This document shows, one piece after another, positions 44,581 to 56,540 of a stretch of 64,000 nt of DNA (position 1 is its first letter; each line of letters opens with the position of its first letter). A model generated the notes under the pieces. That model was not told where the DNA came from. It did not search any database and saw nothing but the letters and a program-made list of their open reading frames with translations. A program made the translations under genes and the position numbers. The stretch is from Panax quinquefolius. Lineage: Eukaryota > Streptophyta > Magnoliopsida > Apiales > Araliaceae. Where the stretch lies: the NCBI GenBank assembly GCA_020205615.1, contig JAINUW010000417.1:124001-188000 (forward strand). The letters run 5' to 3'.

Positions 44581-45116
44581 TCAGATGTATATTGATTGAT
44601 GTTACTGAGGATAAAATATTGATGATGGACGTTAAATTCATAGATTATAGTAGATTTCATTCTCTACGTAACTCTTCTATGAATTATTATTTCATTGCGA
44701 ATATTGATGCGAAACTTGTTGTCTATTGTATTCTATCAGATTTTTCCCTGTTGAAGACTAACGATAATTTGTTGTATATTATCTTAGTCATAATATTCTT
44801 TCTGGGCTAGTTGAGCTCACCCTTTTCCTTGTTGTTCCATTTTTCTTCTCAGGAGGCGAGAATATAGCGAGTACGAGTCGGGGTATGGAATGAAGGTTTT
44901 AGAAAGGATTGTTTAGTAGTCCTCACCATTTTTGCAAAATGATGTATCAATAAATGTGATGAGGATTTATTTGAGTATAGATATTATCTAGAAGATAATA
45001 TTTGTATTCAAACTCACAGTTTTACTGTTGTAATAATAAAGTTGTAGTTGTTTCTGTACCATGTATTTGGCGACTCAGAATGGGTGTTGTGTATACCTAT
45101 TTTGGGGGCGTCACGT

Positions 45117-45128
45117 TGGTATCAGAGC
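45117..45128 (+). other. Primer-binding site (tRNA-Met), E3
   Basis: TGGTATCAGAGC right after the LTR edge. Confidence 0.95.
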
Positions 45129-45297
45129 TTAGGGATATGATCTCTGGCGGAGATCGGGGAATAGAACTAGGAGGGAGGCGAGTAAATCCTTCGCTAGTGT
45201 GTCCTACCTAAGCTTACTTGTTGGTTGGTCATATTATAGGGGTATTATGTGATTTCTTAATTTATTTAATTAACCCTTGTTTTATGATAGTTTTAAG

Positions 45298-46006
45298 AAT
45301 GGCTGCTTTGAGAAGCGTTAACAATGGAGTGAATGAGATCGTGGAGACACCTCTAATCGCTTGACGGGATAATGTGATGTCAAAGAAGAAGGAATTAGAG
45401 ATATCCATGTGGTGAGTGAAGAATTGATAGTTGCATTTAGAGATAATCGCAGAGGTAACGGTGAGAGTGAGGAAGAAGAGGAAGAAGAGGTACTGAAGAG
45501 AGTTTATTAGAGGTATTTTATGATCGAAATATAGAATTGCAAAATCGTATTCATGAGTTAGAAGAAGCGAGGCTAAAGAATTGCGAGGCGATCGTGGAGC
45601 AAAAGGATGCAACGATTCAAGCTTGTGTTACCCGTCGTGATGCTTGAACGAAGCACTCTTTGGCGAGTATAAGATGATAAAGTGGAATGGTGAAAGAAGA
45701 AATAATAAGCGAGCAGTGAGAATGAGTGATGCATGGGTAAAAAGTTTACGACGCATTGATATTATGGAAAGAGATGTCCAATCTAAAAAGAGAAGATTTA
45801 ACGATGGCGGGAAGGCGTCGGTGACAACATCGGCACCATCAACAAATTCTAGGGAAGAGAACGATCGCCGGTTAGATGCTACGAGATGTGGAGAGGAGGG
45901 ACATATAAGGTCAAACTGTTCAAAGCCTTCCAAGGTATGCTATAATTGTGGAAAAGAAGGACATATCGCTCGAGATTGTACGATATCGAAACCCAGTCCA
46001 GCATGA
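45298..46006 (+). pseudogene. Truncated gag with two zinc knuckles, E3
   Basis: It opens with a gag start (MAA-type, then VNNGVNEIVETP) but continues into a different, charged, coiled-coil-like stretch (RNIELQNRIHELEEARLKNC then EAIVEQKDATIQ) and a basic linker. From 45644 a 120-codon frame carries [42 protein letters not shown] and [14 protein letters not shown] (the second a perfect CX2CX4HX4C). The capsid motifs of E1 (VPFATFMFRGEA, HPNRTQ) are missing. Either the capsid was deleted or the N-terminus has been replaced. Confidence 0.78.
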
Positions 46007-46560
46007 ATGGTGACTCAAAAGGATGTCCCAGAAAAGTCAAAGTCAACGATTCCGGGAAGAGCGTTTGTTGTGACTGGTCAAAATGCGAGGAACCCGAACG
46101 AAGTTAGCACAGGTTAGTTAATTATAAATTCTTGCGAAGTATATACCTTACTAGATATTGGTTCTACCCATTCTTTTATCTCTCTTGCTTGCGCTCAACG
46201 TTTGAACTTGACTACGGAGAAATTAAACTTTGACCTATCTGTGGAGACTCCATTAGGAGAAACTTTCATTACATCCGTTGTTTAAAAATCTTGCTTGATT
46301 CAAGTTGGCACTATCACATTACCTGTTAACCTTATTTCTATAGAGATATTTGCTTTTGATGTGATTTTAAGGTTAACTACTCATCATGCCAAATTGATTG
46401 CTTTTGTAAGGTTGTTAGTTTTCATATTCCTAAGCAACTTTGTTATTCGAATTCAAGCAATCAAACCATTGTAGTCAAACATTTTTATATTAAGCCATGA
46501 AGTCATTCGTTTATTACGGATGTCAAGTTTTCTTAGTCCATGTTATGGATTTGAATAAAG
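46007..46560 (+). pseudogene. Aspartic protease, E3
   Basis: NSCEVYTLLDIGSTHSFISL: the DTG triad reads D-I-G here. Then LSVETPLGETFITSVV, LIQVGTITLPVNLISI and LTTHHAKL. Stops and indels are present (TAA at about 46287). Confidence 0.78.
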
Positions 46561-46760
46561 ACACGTTAGATTTGAATAATATTCCTGTTGTTATTGATTT
46601 TTCCTGACGTATTTCCTGAAGAATTTCTTGGCTTACTCCCAAAGCCTGATATTAAATTTTGTATCGACTTTGAACCCGGTACAAAACTCATTTCTAAAAT
46701 CTCATATCGAATGGCTCTATTGAACTTGAGGAGTTAAAAATTCAACTATAGAATTTGGTA
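46561..46760 (+). pseudogene. RT N-terminal remnant, E3
   Basis: Encodes [20 protein letters not shown], then FCIDFEPGTKLISKISYRMA, the first RT block only. Sequence then jumps at about 46760 to unrelated bases and resumes at about 46890 with the connection region (KSRIEIRSFLRL). The catalytic FIDD region is absent. Confidence 0.75.
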
Positions 46761-46889
46761 CGAGCCTTTATCTTGTGACTTCCTTTGTGGAATTCAACCG
46801 CGAACTCTCGTAGGGGCGTCATATTCGATGCGATAGTAAAGCGATAGGTGTCATTGTGACGTCTTTATCCAAGATTGGGATATGAGTCG

Positions 46890-47145
46890 CGGTTGAGAGC
46901 AACCTAAGTCGAGAATCGAAATACGTAGCTTTCTGAGGCTTAGTTGGTTATTATCGGAGATTCGTGGAAGGATTTTCTTGAATCGCTACTCTAGTTAACT
47001 TAGGTGACTCGAAAAGATACAAAATTCAGTATGGAGCGAGGAATGCGAGAAGATTTTCCAAGAGCTCAAGAGGCGACTCATTTCGCACATATTCTAACCA
47101 TACCATCTTGGAAAAGCGAGCGTGGTAGTTTGGCGCGATGAGTAG
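46890..47145 (+). pseudogene. RT-connection and RNase H remnants, E3
   Basis: [31 protein letters not shown], then a jump at about 47105 to GKASVVV, the end of RNase H. About 350 bp of RNase H core is missing compared with E1b. Confidence 0.7.
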
Positions 47146-48400
47146 AAGATCATATGCGAGGAGCGAGTGCGATGATGTCAAGTATACGCATAGAGCCAAC
47201 TTTAATAGAAAAAGTTAAGATTGCTCAAGCCACCCAGGCTTCGGGTGATGCGTATGAAGAAGAAAGTACAAGAAGGAGCTATTAGGAATCCACTCTAGAC
47301 TTTGTGTTCTAACGACTATGATTTGAAGTATAAGATTATGATGGAGGCACACAAGTACACCATTTGCAATCCATCCTAGAATTACTAAAATGTATCGTGA
47401 TCTTGACATACATTTTGGTGGAACAATATGAAGAGAGAGATTGCAAAGTTTATCTCGATGTGTTTAACACTTAGCGTGTAAAGGCGGAGCATCTTGTACC
47501 TAAGGGTCCGTTGCAACCACTTGAGATTCCGGAATGGAAGTGGGAACACATTACTATGGATTTCGTTACGGGTCTTCCTACGGTTTCTCAAGGCATTAAT
47601 GCTATTTGGGTTATTGTTGATAGATTAACCAAGTCTGCTCATTTCTTGCCGTCACGGAGACTTATTCACTTGAACGTCTTGCTAGTATGTACGTAAATGA
47701 GATTGTGAGATTGCATGGCATGCCAGTATCCATAGTTTTAGATCGTGACCCAAGATTCACTTCATGATTTTGGGTTAGAAAGCTATGGGCACGAATTTAC
47801 GATTCGGTTTGGCATACCATCCTCAACGGATGGGCAATCCGAAAGGACTACTCAAACTCTTGAAGATATATTAAAACTCGTGTCCTAGATTTCAAAGGAA
47901 GTTGGGATAAGTACTTGCCATTGGTGGAATCCTCATACAATAATAGTTATTAAACAAATATAGGCATGGTTCCATTGAAGCATTATATGGACGAAAATGT
48001 CGTTCTCAATATGTTGGGATGAGGTGGGTGAAGCAACATTGTTGGGACCCGAAAGTTAATACGTATGACTACCGAAAAGATCCAAATGATTCGACAACGT
48101 ATACAAAGCGGCACAAGATCGACAAAAGAGTTATGCGGATCTTCATCGAAAGGACGTGGAATTTAATGTAGGGGATCATGTATTGTTGCGAGTTGCTCCA
48201 TGGAAGGGAGTTACAAGATTTGGGAAGAGAGGAAAGCTCAATCCACGATTTATCGGTCCATTTCAAATTCTTGACCGAGTAGGAAATGTAGCCTATAGAC
48301 TTGCGTTACCTCGAGTATGTCTCGTGTTCATAATGTGTTTCACATATATCGGTGCCGTAAATATGTGAAAGACCGAACCACGTTATAGAGTTAGAACCAG
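47146..48400 (+). pseudogene. Integrase, E3
   Basis: HHCC region degenerate near 47385-47480; core from 47511: [20 protein letters not shown] and [20 protein letters not shown] are in frame. [20 protein letters not shown] follows near 47690-47755 (SD read LD), a TGA at about 47766 cuts the next segment, then HPQRMGNPKGLLK-like shift, YGRKCRS remnants, and 48156-48368 with EFNVGDHVLLRVAPWKGVTR, FGKRGKLNPRFIGPFQILDR (GPF/Y module). Confidence 0.83.
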
Positions 48401-48590
48401 GACGAGATAGTCAAGAAGACTTAACGTATGAGGAGGTACTGTCAAGATTTTGGATAGGAAGGAGCATGTCCCTACGCTATGAAAGGTCATACCACAAGTT
48501 AAAGTTTTGTGGAGGAATCATGCTTTATAGAGGAAATGACACAGGGAATTGGAAAGCGGAAATGAAAGCGAGGTATCCTCACCTTTTGAA
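48401..48590 (+). pseudogene. Chromodomain-like tail, E3
   Basis: The region before the PPT codes, in changing frames, for LTYEEVLSRFWIGRSMSLRY and a KVLWRNHAL.EEMTQELE-like stretch, followed by ERRYPHLL-type residues. Equivalent to 33180-33360. Confidence 0.65.
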
Positions 48591-48632
48591 ACACCAGTAC
48601 GTCACGTCAATTTCGAGGGACGAAATTTCATA

Positions 48633-48643
48633 AGGAGGGAGGT
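48633..48643 (+). other. Polypurine tract, E3
   Basis: AAGGAGGGAGG before LTR start TGTAAGACC at 48645. Confidence 0.9.
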
Positions 48644-48644
48644 T

Positions 48645-50379
48645 GTAAGACCGAAAATTTTTCTAAATAAAAGGAATTTCCTTTATTTATTATTTTGAAA
48701 TAGTAAGGGTGGATTTGATTAATGTGGATAGTTATGGGTAAAATACATAAATATTTCAAAATAAGCAAGTGGTTATAAAATATTCATTGTTGTCGGGGAA
48801 TATTCGTTTGGTCGTGGAATATTAAATCTTTGTTGGGAATATTAAATGCAATGGTAGCCATGTGTGGGCCCCATGCGGAAAGCGATTGGATGAAAAAGCG
48901 ACAAAAATAAGTTGTTTAAAAATAACTTGGCGTAGTTATTACCAATTAATTTTGTTGGAATACCGTTGGTTAAAACACACTAATCTGGCGTTGTTGAGCA
49001 AGTAGCACTACGGTATTGCACCAATTATTGATTCTTACGTGAAAGGCACTACTCAATAATGGTTATGTAATTCTTTTCAATATTTTATTGAGTTAATAAT
49101 TGCTGCGTTGATATTTTATATTCTTTGTTGTTTGATAATTGTCATTTACGCGTATCTTTCATTATCGAAGCAATAATTCATATTATCTGAATAATATTAT
49201 TAGATAACATTATTGGCAATGTCTAGAAAGTTACATCTAAGGAGAGGTTTGGTCACCTAATTGCGGCGCGATGAAGAAGAAATTCTTATTGAAAGCCCCT
49301 TCTCTGAGGAGCGCTGGTTGTCAATATTGTGATTACGTAATATTATTTGTGAATAATTAATTATTGATTTATATGATGAGGAAAATATTGATTTTATGTG
49401 GATATAGATGGAGAAAATTTTAAAATGACAATTGTTGAAAATTAATATTTTATCTTTTACGATAAAATAATTCATTTAAATATATTATTTTAATAATATA
49501 TTAACGGTGATATTTTACAACGAATGTGGGATATATGAGTATACGAGGAGGAAGAGTATTTTTGTTGCAATAAATGTTTAAAACATGTTAAACATGTCGG
49601 TGGACCCCATTTATTATTTGAAATTTGATTATAGCTTTTGTAAAATTGCCGTTTGTGGATTTGGTCAATTTCGATTGAAATTTGGAAAAACTTTCTTCTG
49701 TAAAGTTATAAAGAATTGAATTTTCTATAAAAACTCATGAGATTGAATTTTTGATGAAAGGGCTATTTATTATGAATTATTGAAGTTCCAAAGCTCGAAA
49801 TAATTGATTTTGGAAGTTTAAAATATTTAAAATTAGAAAAACGTTTTTCTTATTTTTTTCTAGAAGGTGGTATGTGTTTGATGGCTGAAATCAGATTCTA
49901 GACATGTGTAGAAAATAATATAATTATATTATTAATTTATTAAATTTTACGCTTTGGTGTTCTAAGCAATTTCCTATAAATAGGGTGCTTAGGTTAGAAT
50001 TGAAAATCACACGAAGCTGAAGTTTTCTCTCTCTATATTATCGAGCGTATTCTTGTGAGTATTTTGAGTATATCCGGTGTTTAATTTAGAAGTCTTGATC
50101 TTTCGAGGTAAGGGATATTATTTTTTTCGTAATGATATTATTTCTTCAATATCATTATCTTTGAAATGTTGATCTGAAGTTTTATCAAATTTGGAACTTT
50201 TTCATATCGGGGTTACTATTCATGGGTTACTATTCATGAGTTACTATTCACGAGTTACTATTCATGAGTTCTTATTCACGATTCTTATTCACAAGTACTA
50301 TTATTCATGAAGCGTGAAGATGTTTTTGTGGAATTTCTATCTTTTGTGTGTGAGTTACTATTCACGTATCGACACTATT
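48645..50379 (+). mobile_element. E3 3' LTR, left part
   Basis: Nearly identical to 42386-44170; stops in the 14-bp array (50213-50379) where the CACTA element begins. TATA box at 49975-49981. Compared with the 5' LTR, 50075 lacks about 30 bp (TTGCTATCTGGTGCAAGTCA and following). Confidence 0.93.
49975..49981 (+). promoter_or_regulatory. LTR promoter TATA box
   Basis: TATAAAT in TTTCCTATAAATAGGGTGCT; same context as the other LTRs. Confidence 0.72.
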
Positions 50380-50720
50380 CACTTCTACAACAAAAAGGCT
50401 TATCGTGATCGATTACTATCAATGAGTACTTCGTATCGCAGAGATATATATCGATGACCGTGTCGCGGTCGATGATATCGTCAATAAATCTGGTCGCTGG
50501 ATGCACATCGGTGACCACTATTAGCTTGACGAGATATCGGCGGCCGCTATGAAGCGCCAGAAATGACAAATCACGATTCATTGGTGAAATCGACATGGTC
50601 GAGGCCAAAGATGGCGTGGTCCGCGTGTCGGTGACCATTATCGTGACCGCGTCGCGATCATTTGATCTATCTGCGTCGCTAATAACGTTCAATGACCGCA
50701 TGCGATTGATTGATATGAAA
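50380..50720. repeat. CACTA left subterminal repeat region
   Basis: Repeated short motifs: TATCGTGATCG, GACCGTGTCGCGGTCGATGA, TCGGTGACCACTATTA, TCGGTGACCATTATCGTGAC, GCGTCGCGATCATTTGAT. Such motifs are transposase-binding sites in other CACTA elements. Confidence 0.7.
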
Positions 50721-51084
50721 AAAATTATTCTGACCCAGATTTTCTTTGTTTTGCGAGAATTCAAAAACACATACACATTTTCTACACTGCTTTATCCCAA
50801 CACACATACACACCAAGATAAACAACATCTGAAAACAATATAAACATCCATCGTCCACCAACACATACACACCGAACTAGTATATAAACCTTTAAAAACC
50901 AATATGATTTGAATAAATATAATAACATTTCAAAACTTGTTTAAGTAACATATATACAAACATCAAATAATGAATATACAAGTACAAGGTTATGTCAAGC
51001 GTCATCCCTCCTTGATCACCTTGTAATTAACAAAATAATAAAACAAGTTACAAATATAATAAATATGTTGATCTTTGGTATATA

Positions 51085-51474
51085 TTACGACAATACATAC
51101 AACAAATTGATTTTATACCTAAATCGCCATCCCCATCTTTGTCCTGCTGCTGCTGCTGCATTCTCTTGCTTGACTAACTCCTCGGGATCAAGAGCCCCCG
51201 GTGCCTTGATATCTTGGAGAATTTCGATCTTGACATATAGCTCTCTGCGGTCGGTAGGAGTATGAACAATTTGGATGACTCGATGGCTATGATTTGGGTA
51301 GCGGAAATTTACTGAGCCCTTTGAAGGATGGGCGTCGTCGTTGTCCTTGACCTTTAATGTAGTTCTTCTTCTATGAGACGCCCTCTCCCCTGACTCTTGA
51401 TCGATAGGCGGACGTGGAGTGCCTTGAGGATAGCGCTCATTCGATAAGCGTTTATAAGTATCTGTCGTCATCAT
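51085..51474 (-). CDS. Hypothetical CACTA-encoded protein (possible TNPA-like C-terminus)
   Basis: An open minus-strand frame of 129 codons, rich in charged residues (KRLSNERYPQGTPRPPIDQE, RRRTTLKVKDNDDAHPSKGS) with an Ala run (ENAAAAAGQRWG) near the end. Its start ATG may be an internal Met, and its end runs into AT-rich sequence. Its place between the transposase and the left end is where the second CACTA gene usually lies. I do not recognise a domain. Confidence 0.4.
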   Translation of the reverse strand: MMTTDTYKRLSNERYPQGTPRPPIDQESGERASHRRRTTLKVKDNDDAHPSKGSVNFRYPNHSHRVIQIVHTPTDRRELYVKIEILQDIKAPGALDPEELVKQENAAAAAGQRWGWRFRYKINLLYVLS

Positions 51475-51540
51475 GTTAACACTTAAATAGTTAAAAATAA
51501 TATTTTGTAAGTATTAATAAACAAGATCGGGTTGTTAAAA

Positions 51541-52075
51541 CTTATTACCGCTATCTGGATAGCCTCGAGGCGCGGAACCATCACGGGTGGCCGCGTACAC
51601 ATCCGACCCGATGGATAGGGTGACCTTGAGGCTGAGACTCTATACAAAAGCAAGCCACAATATTACTAAGTAAAAATGGGATATTTTCTACAATTCATGA
51701 TTGTAAACATATTAAAACTTGTAAATCGTGCGAGGCGTTGATATCTTTTATTTGTGAAATCTTGCCGCCCTTGTATGTTCCTTTAGCCTTTTAGCCATCG
51801 GATACACAGGAGGCTCTGTTGGTGGTGGCGGTCTTTCGTCTTTTCACCCGACTCTCGACTCTCCATTGGGCACACATCTCGGCCCATATAATTTGGGTGC
51901 ACCACCAGGGGCTATGCTCGTGCATATAATCCTCTCCACGGCACTGGATGGTCGATCTCGGCATTGTGAATGGCTTTTTTGTCGTTCTTTATTCAAGTTG
52001 TCCTTGAGTGCGGACCCGCGCACTTTTGCGCGAATAATGTACGAATCCTTTGAAGCTGCGCGTCCTCCCATCTAT
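51541..52075 (-). pseudogene. Second part of CACTA accessory gene, unrecognised
   Basis: 51844-52071 is open (75 codons): basic, with GGRAASKDSYIIRAKVRGSA and NLNKERQKSHSQCRDRPSSA. It may be an upstream exon of the gene at 51085-51474. 51541-51640 and 51730-51850 hold similar C/G-richer blocks between AT-rich stretches, which look like exons and introns. No domain recognised. Confidence 0.35.
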
Positions 52076-52406
52076 CTGTTTACGCAAATAAAAAACACAC
52101 CTAACATTACTAAATAATTATCCTTTGAATATTATATTAATATTATTTGTCGTAATTAAAAAAAAATATACGAAATTACGCTTTAAAACAGCGTCCTTGT
52201 GGGCGATAGGGTGTGCTTCATACGTAATCACGGTGTAGGCGATTACGTAAACACAATTTGTGATATGCACTTGACGATCTTATTATCGAAAAATCACTAT
52301 AATATACAACATCAATTAGCATATATTAAAGCAATTTATATCTAAGTTATAATATTTGTGAACATTTTTCAAACTTATACTTATAATACTTATAAAAAAT
52401 TTGCCA

Positions 52407-52532
52407 TAGTCTCCCTATAATATAGACTAGCCACATGCACGACGGCATGCATATATGGACACATTCTAGGCACCCAAGACACTGAGCAAGAGAAATATAC
52501 AAATTTTCAATACAATAAGACCAAAATAAAAC
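52407..52532 (+). repeat. Direct repeat inside CACTA, left copy
   Basis: Begins TAGTCTCCCTATAATATAGA and ends AATAAGACCAAAATAAAAC. It matches 57469-57594 with about 85 percent identity by eye. Confidence 0.85.
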
Positions 52533-53199
52533 ATTACCGATATAATATCAATCAAAACATTACCAATATACAATAAATGGAATCTTAAATGCTTTTATAT
52601 AAATGATATATCTTGGGACGTCGTCTTTATTAGGAGGCGAATCTGAATAAGAATCGATCATCGGGATTAGTAGGGGCCTTGGGCACATTATTGGGCCCCC
52701 CCTACCCAATGGCGCTTTTCTGCTTATTGCTTGAAGCCATCTGTATATTACAAATTTCAAGATGTTATTAGGAGTCATATTTGATTATATGTATATATGA
52801 CAATAAACATGATGATGATATAAACATGTATATATATGAATATAAAATGATGATAAACAAAAGTTGCATTTAAATAGTTTAGTACATAAACATGACAATG
52901 ATATAAAAAACATGTATTGCTAAACATACATTGCATGAGTTCAAGTGTCGATATACGATTGAGAATCATCTTGTATCGTGTTCTTGATTCATAACCATCA
53001 TACGCCTTGATTACGTGTCGATTCGATCGATAACTCTTCCTCCTCGATATCGATGTCATCGACACAAGTATTGACTCGAGGATCTAATTCATGTGGTTCA
53101 TCTCCACCATCTAAGCTGGATTACTTCATTGTGCGTCCTCCACATTTATTATAGTCGACTATGAAGCATACGCTCTTGGTAAATCTCCCCATCGACTAA

Positions 53200-56100
53200 T
53201 TACACGACTACGGCGGGAGTATAAATTACTGACTTGCCGATCGTGGCGGTACATCCCTTTTCTAACGGGACTAGGAGTGTAGTATACTTGTCTTTGTTTG
53301 AGTTGGTAAAACAAGCGGTTCGTTGGAGTATCTGTGAGACTATGGAGGTCGATATCGGCGATTCCATATGCATCAACACGTATCCCTTTTACGAATCAAA
53401 CCAGCGGCACTTGAACAAGTGAATATGACCCCGTCGTGCCCTTATGCGACAACTCTACGATTTCCTCAACTCCCCATAAAAAGGCACGACCAAGCTCATT
53501 GTAACAATCTCCTTGGACACACACTCGAGTTCGTTGTTCTTTTCTGGCGCCCGTATGCCTTTGTGTGAAATTCACTGACCATTTATTTTGTAACCATTCA
53601 TGGTGACTTGATCCTTATGCGGTCCCATAGCTAGGACTTGTACATTAAGCGGAATCGTTGATCCCTCGATCAAAGCCTACAAAACTCCATCTTATTAAAT
53701 GAAGTCATAGTTAACATATAGTATATATATATATATATATATATACACTACGTCTTAAAAATTGAACTTACTTTGTCCTTTAGCCAAAGTGCAAAGTTTT
53801 TATCCCGATTGATTTGAATATCTTTATCGGTTATGTCGGCGTGCTTCACTTTTAACTTCGTCATCGTACAATCTATACCATGTTATAAACATTAACATAT
53901 TAGAATAAATTTTTAACTTAAAAGATAAAATATCAAGTTTACATGTGTACCTCACAAATTAAATCGATCTCCTCACAATTGAGAAGAATGTAAGTATATG
54001 CGGCATGTAATTCTTGCTCGAGAGAGAATATCGCTTCCCTTTTCCCAAAAGCGGCGGCGAGGGACCAAATCTGAGAGGCCGACCATTTAGTTCAACATTT
54101 CCCCCATCATCATGTCTCGATACTCGATTGGCCTTTGTCGAGACTTCATCAGGAAAATGATGCGAGACAAGCGTAGATATCTCATCAAAGCTGTATGCCT
54201 CGCATATCGACCCCTCGACATAAGCTCTATTCTTCACCTTCCTCTTAAGGTTTCCCATCACCCTCTCGAAAGGGTACATCCATCTATATTAGCTGGACCC
54301 CTGACCACGAGCTTCATAGGGAAGATGGATTTGCAAATGCTCCGTGGAGTCGAAAAAAACCGGTGGGAATATTTTTTCCGTTTTTACGTGATCTCTATGA
54401 TGTTCTTCTCAAGTACAAACATGTCCTTCTCATTCGATGATTTTGAACACAAGTCTTTGAAGAAAGCGACTAAGATCCGTCAAAGCATCCCATATTGGTT
54501 TATCAAGCGGATCCGAAATCTTTATAGGCATGAGTCTCTCCGTGAACACAGCGGTCGTGACTCTTCATCCTTGCAATTTCCACCGTAACACACCTTGCGA
54601 TGTTTGGCGCATATCCATCTGGTAGTTTGGAGACTTAACCCATGCACACATCTTGACTTTCTTTTTGGACAATGTGTACCTTGCATGCGGTTTGACAATC
54701 TTACCATTAGGAGATTCATAAAGTTCTAATCCGGAATGCTTACAAATATCTTTCATGTCCAAAGCGTGCCTTATCGTTATCTTTTGTCTTCCCGTAACAT
54801 TCATCACGGTGTTAAACACATTGTCAAACACATTCTTCTCAATATGCATCACATCTAGATTATAGCGAATCAAATTTGTAGACCCGATAAGGCGATTCCC
54901 AAAAGATGCTTCTCGAACCCGGTTATGAGATTCACAAACCCATTGATTATGTTTGTCGCATCAACCTTACCAAATGGGATAGCAAGCAATCTCATCACGA
55001 TCTCGCATCTCCGTTCCGAAACAATCGTGATGCGGCATATCATTATCTACTTTCCCTTTCACGAAGTGTTCTCTATTTCTTGAAGCGGGTGATCTACGGT
55101 AGGCAAGCGATGTGATCAAACCAACAAGGCTTTCGACCTTTTGATAGATTAAAGCGACTTTGTATGCTCCATACAATACGGAATGACAAACAACTTCGTG
55201 TGTACTCCATCCGGCTAACATACCATAAAATTTGGAGGAAGTCACTTATAGTCCACATACTTATTTGCCCTAAGGTTGAAATTTGTTTTCGTTGCAACAT
55301 CCCAAGTCATACTCCATCCCCCCTGATACCTTTAACTTCGTCTATAAGAGGTCTCAAGTAAACATCTAAGTTCTTTCCGGGACTCTTAGGACCCGGGAAT
55401 CACAGTGAAAGAAATAAGTATGCATTTACATTTCATACACATCGAGGAAGCGAGTTATGCGGAGTAACAATCACGAGCCTGACATGAGTGCGGAGCAATT
55501 TGAGTGGCTAAGCAGTTGAAACCATCGATTGGACAATCCAAGCCTCACATTTCTAGGTTCAATGCAAATTCGGGATGTGCTAAGTTGAAATCTTTCCAAG
55601 CACCCCATCTGCGGGATGATTTAGTTCTCCATCTTTAATTTGGAGATTTCGCATACCAACTCGTATGTTCGGTGATCTTGAAGACATGTACAATCTTTTT
55701 AGTCGATGTGTTATTGGAAAATACCTTAGAATCTTAAGCGGTATACTTGATTTTTTGTAGTCACACCCTCTTTATTAGGCCTAAGCAGAGTCGTGGTACC
55801 AAAGCGTGCACCTTATCATCTTGTCATTTTCCTTATAAAACAACATGCGATCGTTGGGACATGCATCGATCTTTTGGTATCAAGACCTGACTTCTTCACC
55901 ATTTTCTTACAAAAGTAATAGTTACCGGGTAATTTCTCACCGTCGGGCAACATACTCTTAATTGCCTTGAAGCGACTCAAAACACTCATGGCTCGTGTTG
56001 TGATCGGCCTTGATGTTAAGTAATGTCGCCACTGCTGCGAGACAATGTAGTGTGTTTGGTGCAACCATGTACCCTGATGGCTTCTACCCTCGTCTAACAA

Positions 56101-56540
56101 CTTAAAGAAGTCTTTGGCATCGAGAATTCATAGGTTGCTCTCTGCCTTGCTCCCAATCAAAATCGGCCTATGATATCATGGACCATTTCATTCATACGAT
56201 GAGTACTCTTGCCCGAATTGTGTACTTGTGTGATGCCACCATCTCTTCTCGCCCATGTGCCCCTGGCATTCTTCGTAATTTTCATGAACCCGAAACAAGT
56301 AAATGATAGTTTACCATGTCTACATCCATATAATTTACATTTTTACACTTTAAACATGGACATCGTGTCTGCGACTTACCATTCATACATTACGGGTGAC
56401 TATCGCATACTCAAAAACACTTGGCAACCGACTCTAAATTCATTTGTAGCACCTATCTGGGTACTTGACTTTTCGTCGTGCCATCCAACTCTGATGCGAA
56501 TAGAGGTCCATGATTCCACGGTACCTATACTACAGACAAC
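53200..56540 (-). pseudogene. CACTA transposase, TNP2 / TNPD type (Transposase_21)
   Basis: Minus strand, right to left. N-terminal segment 55816-56200 with SVLSRFKAIKSMLPDGEKLP and NYYFCKKMVKKSGLDTKR, then a degenerate CPNDCMLFYK (VPTIACCFIRK). Next the DDE-type core (54565-55480) with PGKNLDVYLRPLI, DFLYGMLAGWSTHEV, SKGRKPCWFDH, FVKGKVDNDMPHHDCFG, NLDVMHIEKNVFDNVFNTVM and KMCAWVKSPNYQMD. Then DUF4218-like (53959-54279) MYPFERVMGNLKRKVKNRAY and VEGSICEAYSFDE, and a DUF4216-like tail (FALWLKDK near 53770-53790). The protein excises and moves CACTA elements. At least eight frame breaks; introns may account for some gaps. Confidence 0.88.
53719..53745. repeat. (TA)n microsatellite
   Basis: About 13 TA units, within a probable intron of the transposase gene. 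Confidence 0.9.

Larger units (their letters stand above)
42386..45114 (+). mobile_element. E3 5' LTR (about 2.73 kb)
   Basis: TGTAAGACCCCG to GGGGGCGTCAC. Collinear with the E1 LTRs in reverse, including TATA box at 43734-43740, 14-bp array 44022-44205, ~35-bp array 44444-44580 and the terminal ATACCTATTTTGGGGGCGTC. The final bases read gtcacgttgg instead of gtcacagttgg, one more CAG lost at an LTR edge. Confidence 0.94.

Noticed and set aside
44592..44810. 72-codon open frame in the E3 LTR
   Set aside because: Not preserved in the other LTR copies at the same position; AT-rich chance frame.
54112..54588. 158-codon plus-strand open frame
   Set aside because: Antisense shadow of the TNP2 transposase, which is supported by conserved motifs on the minus strand.
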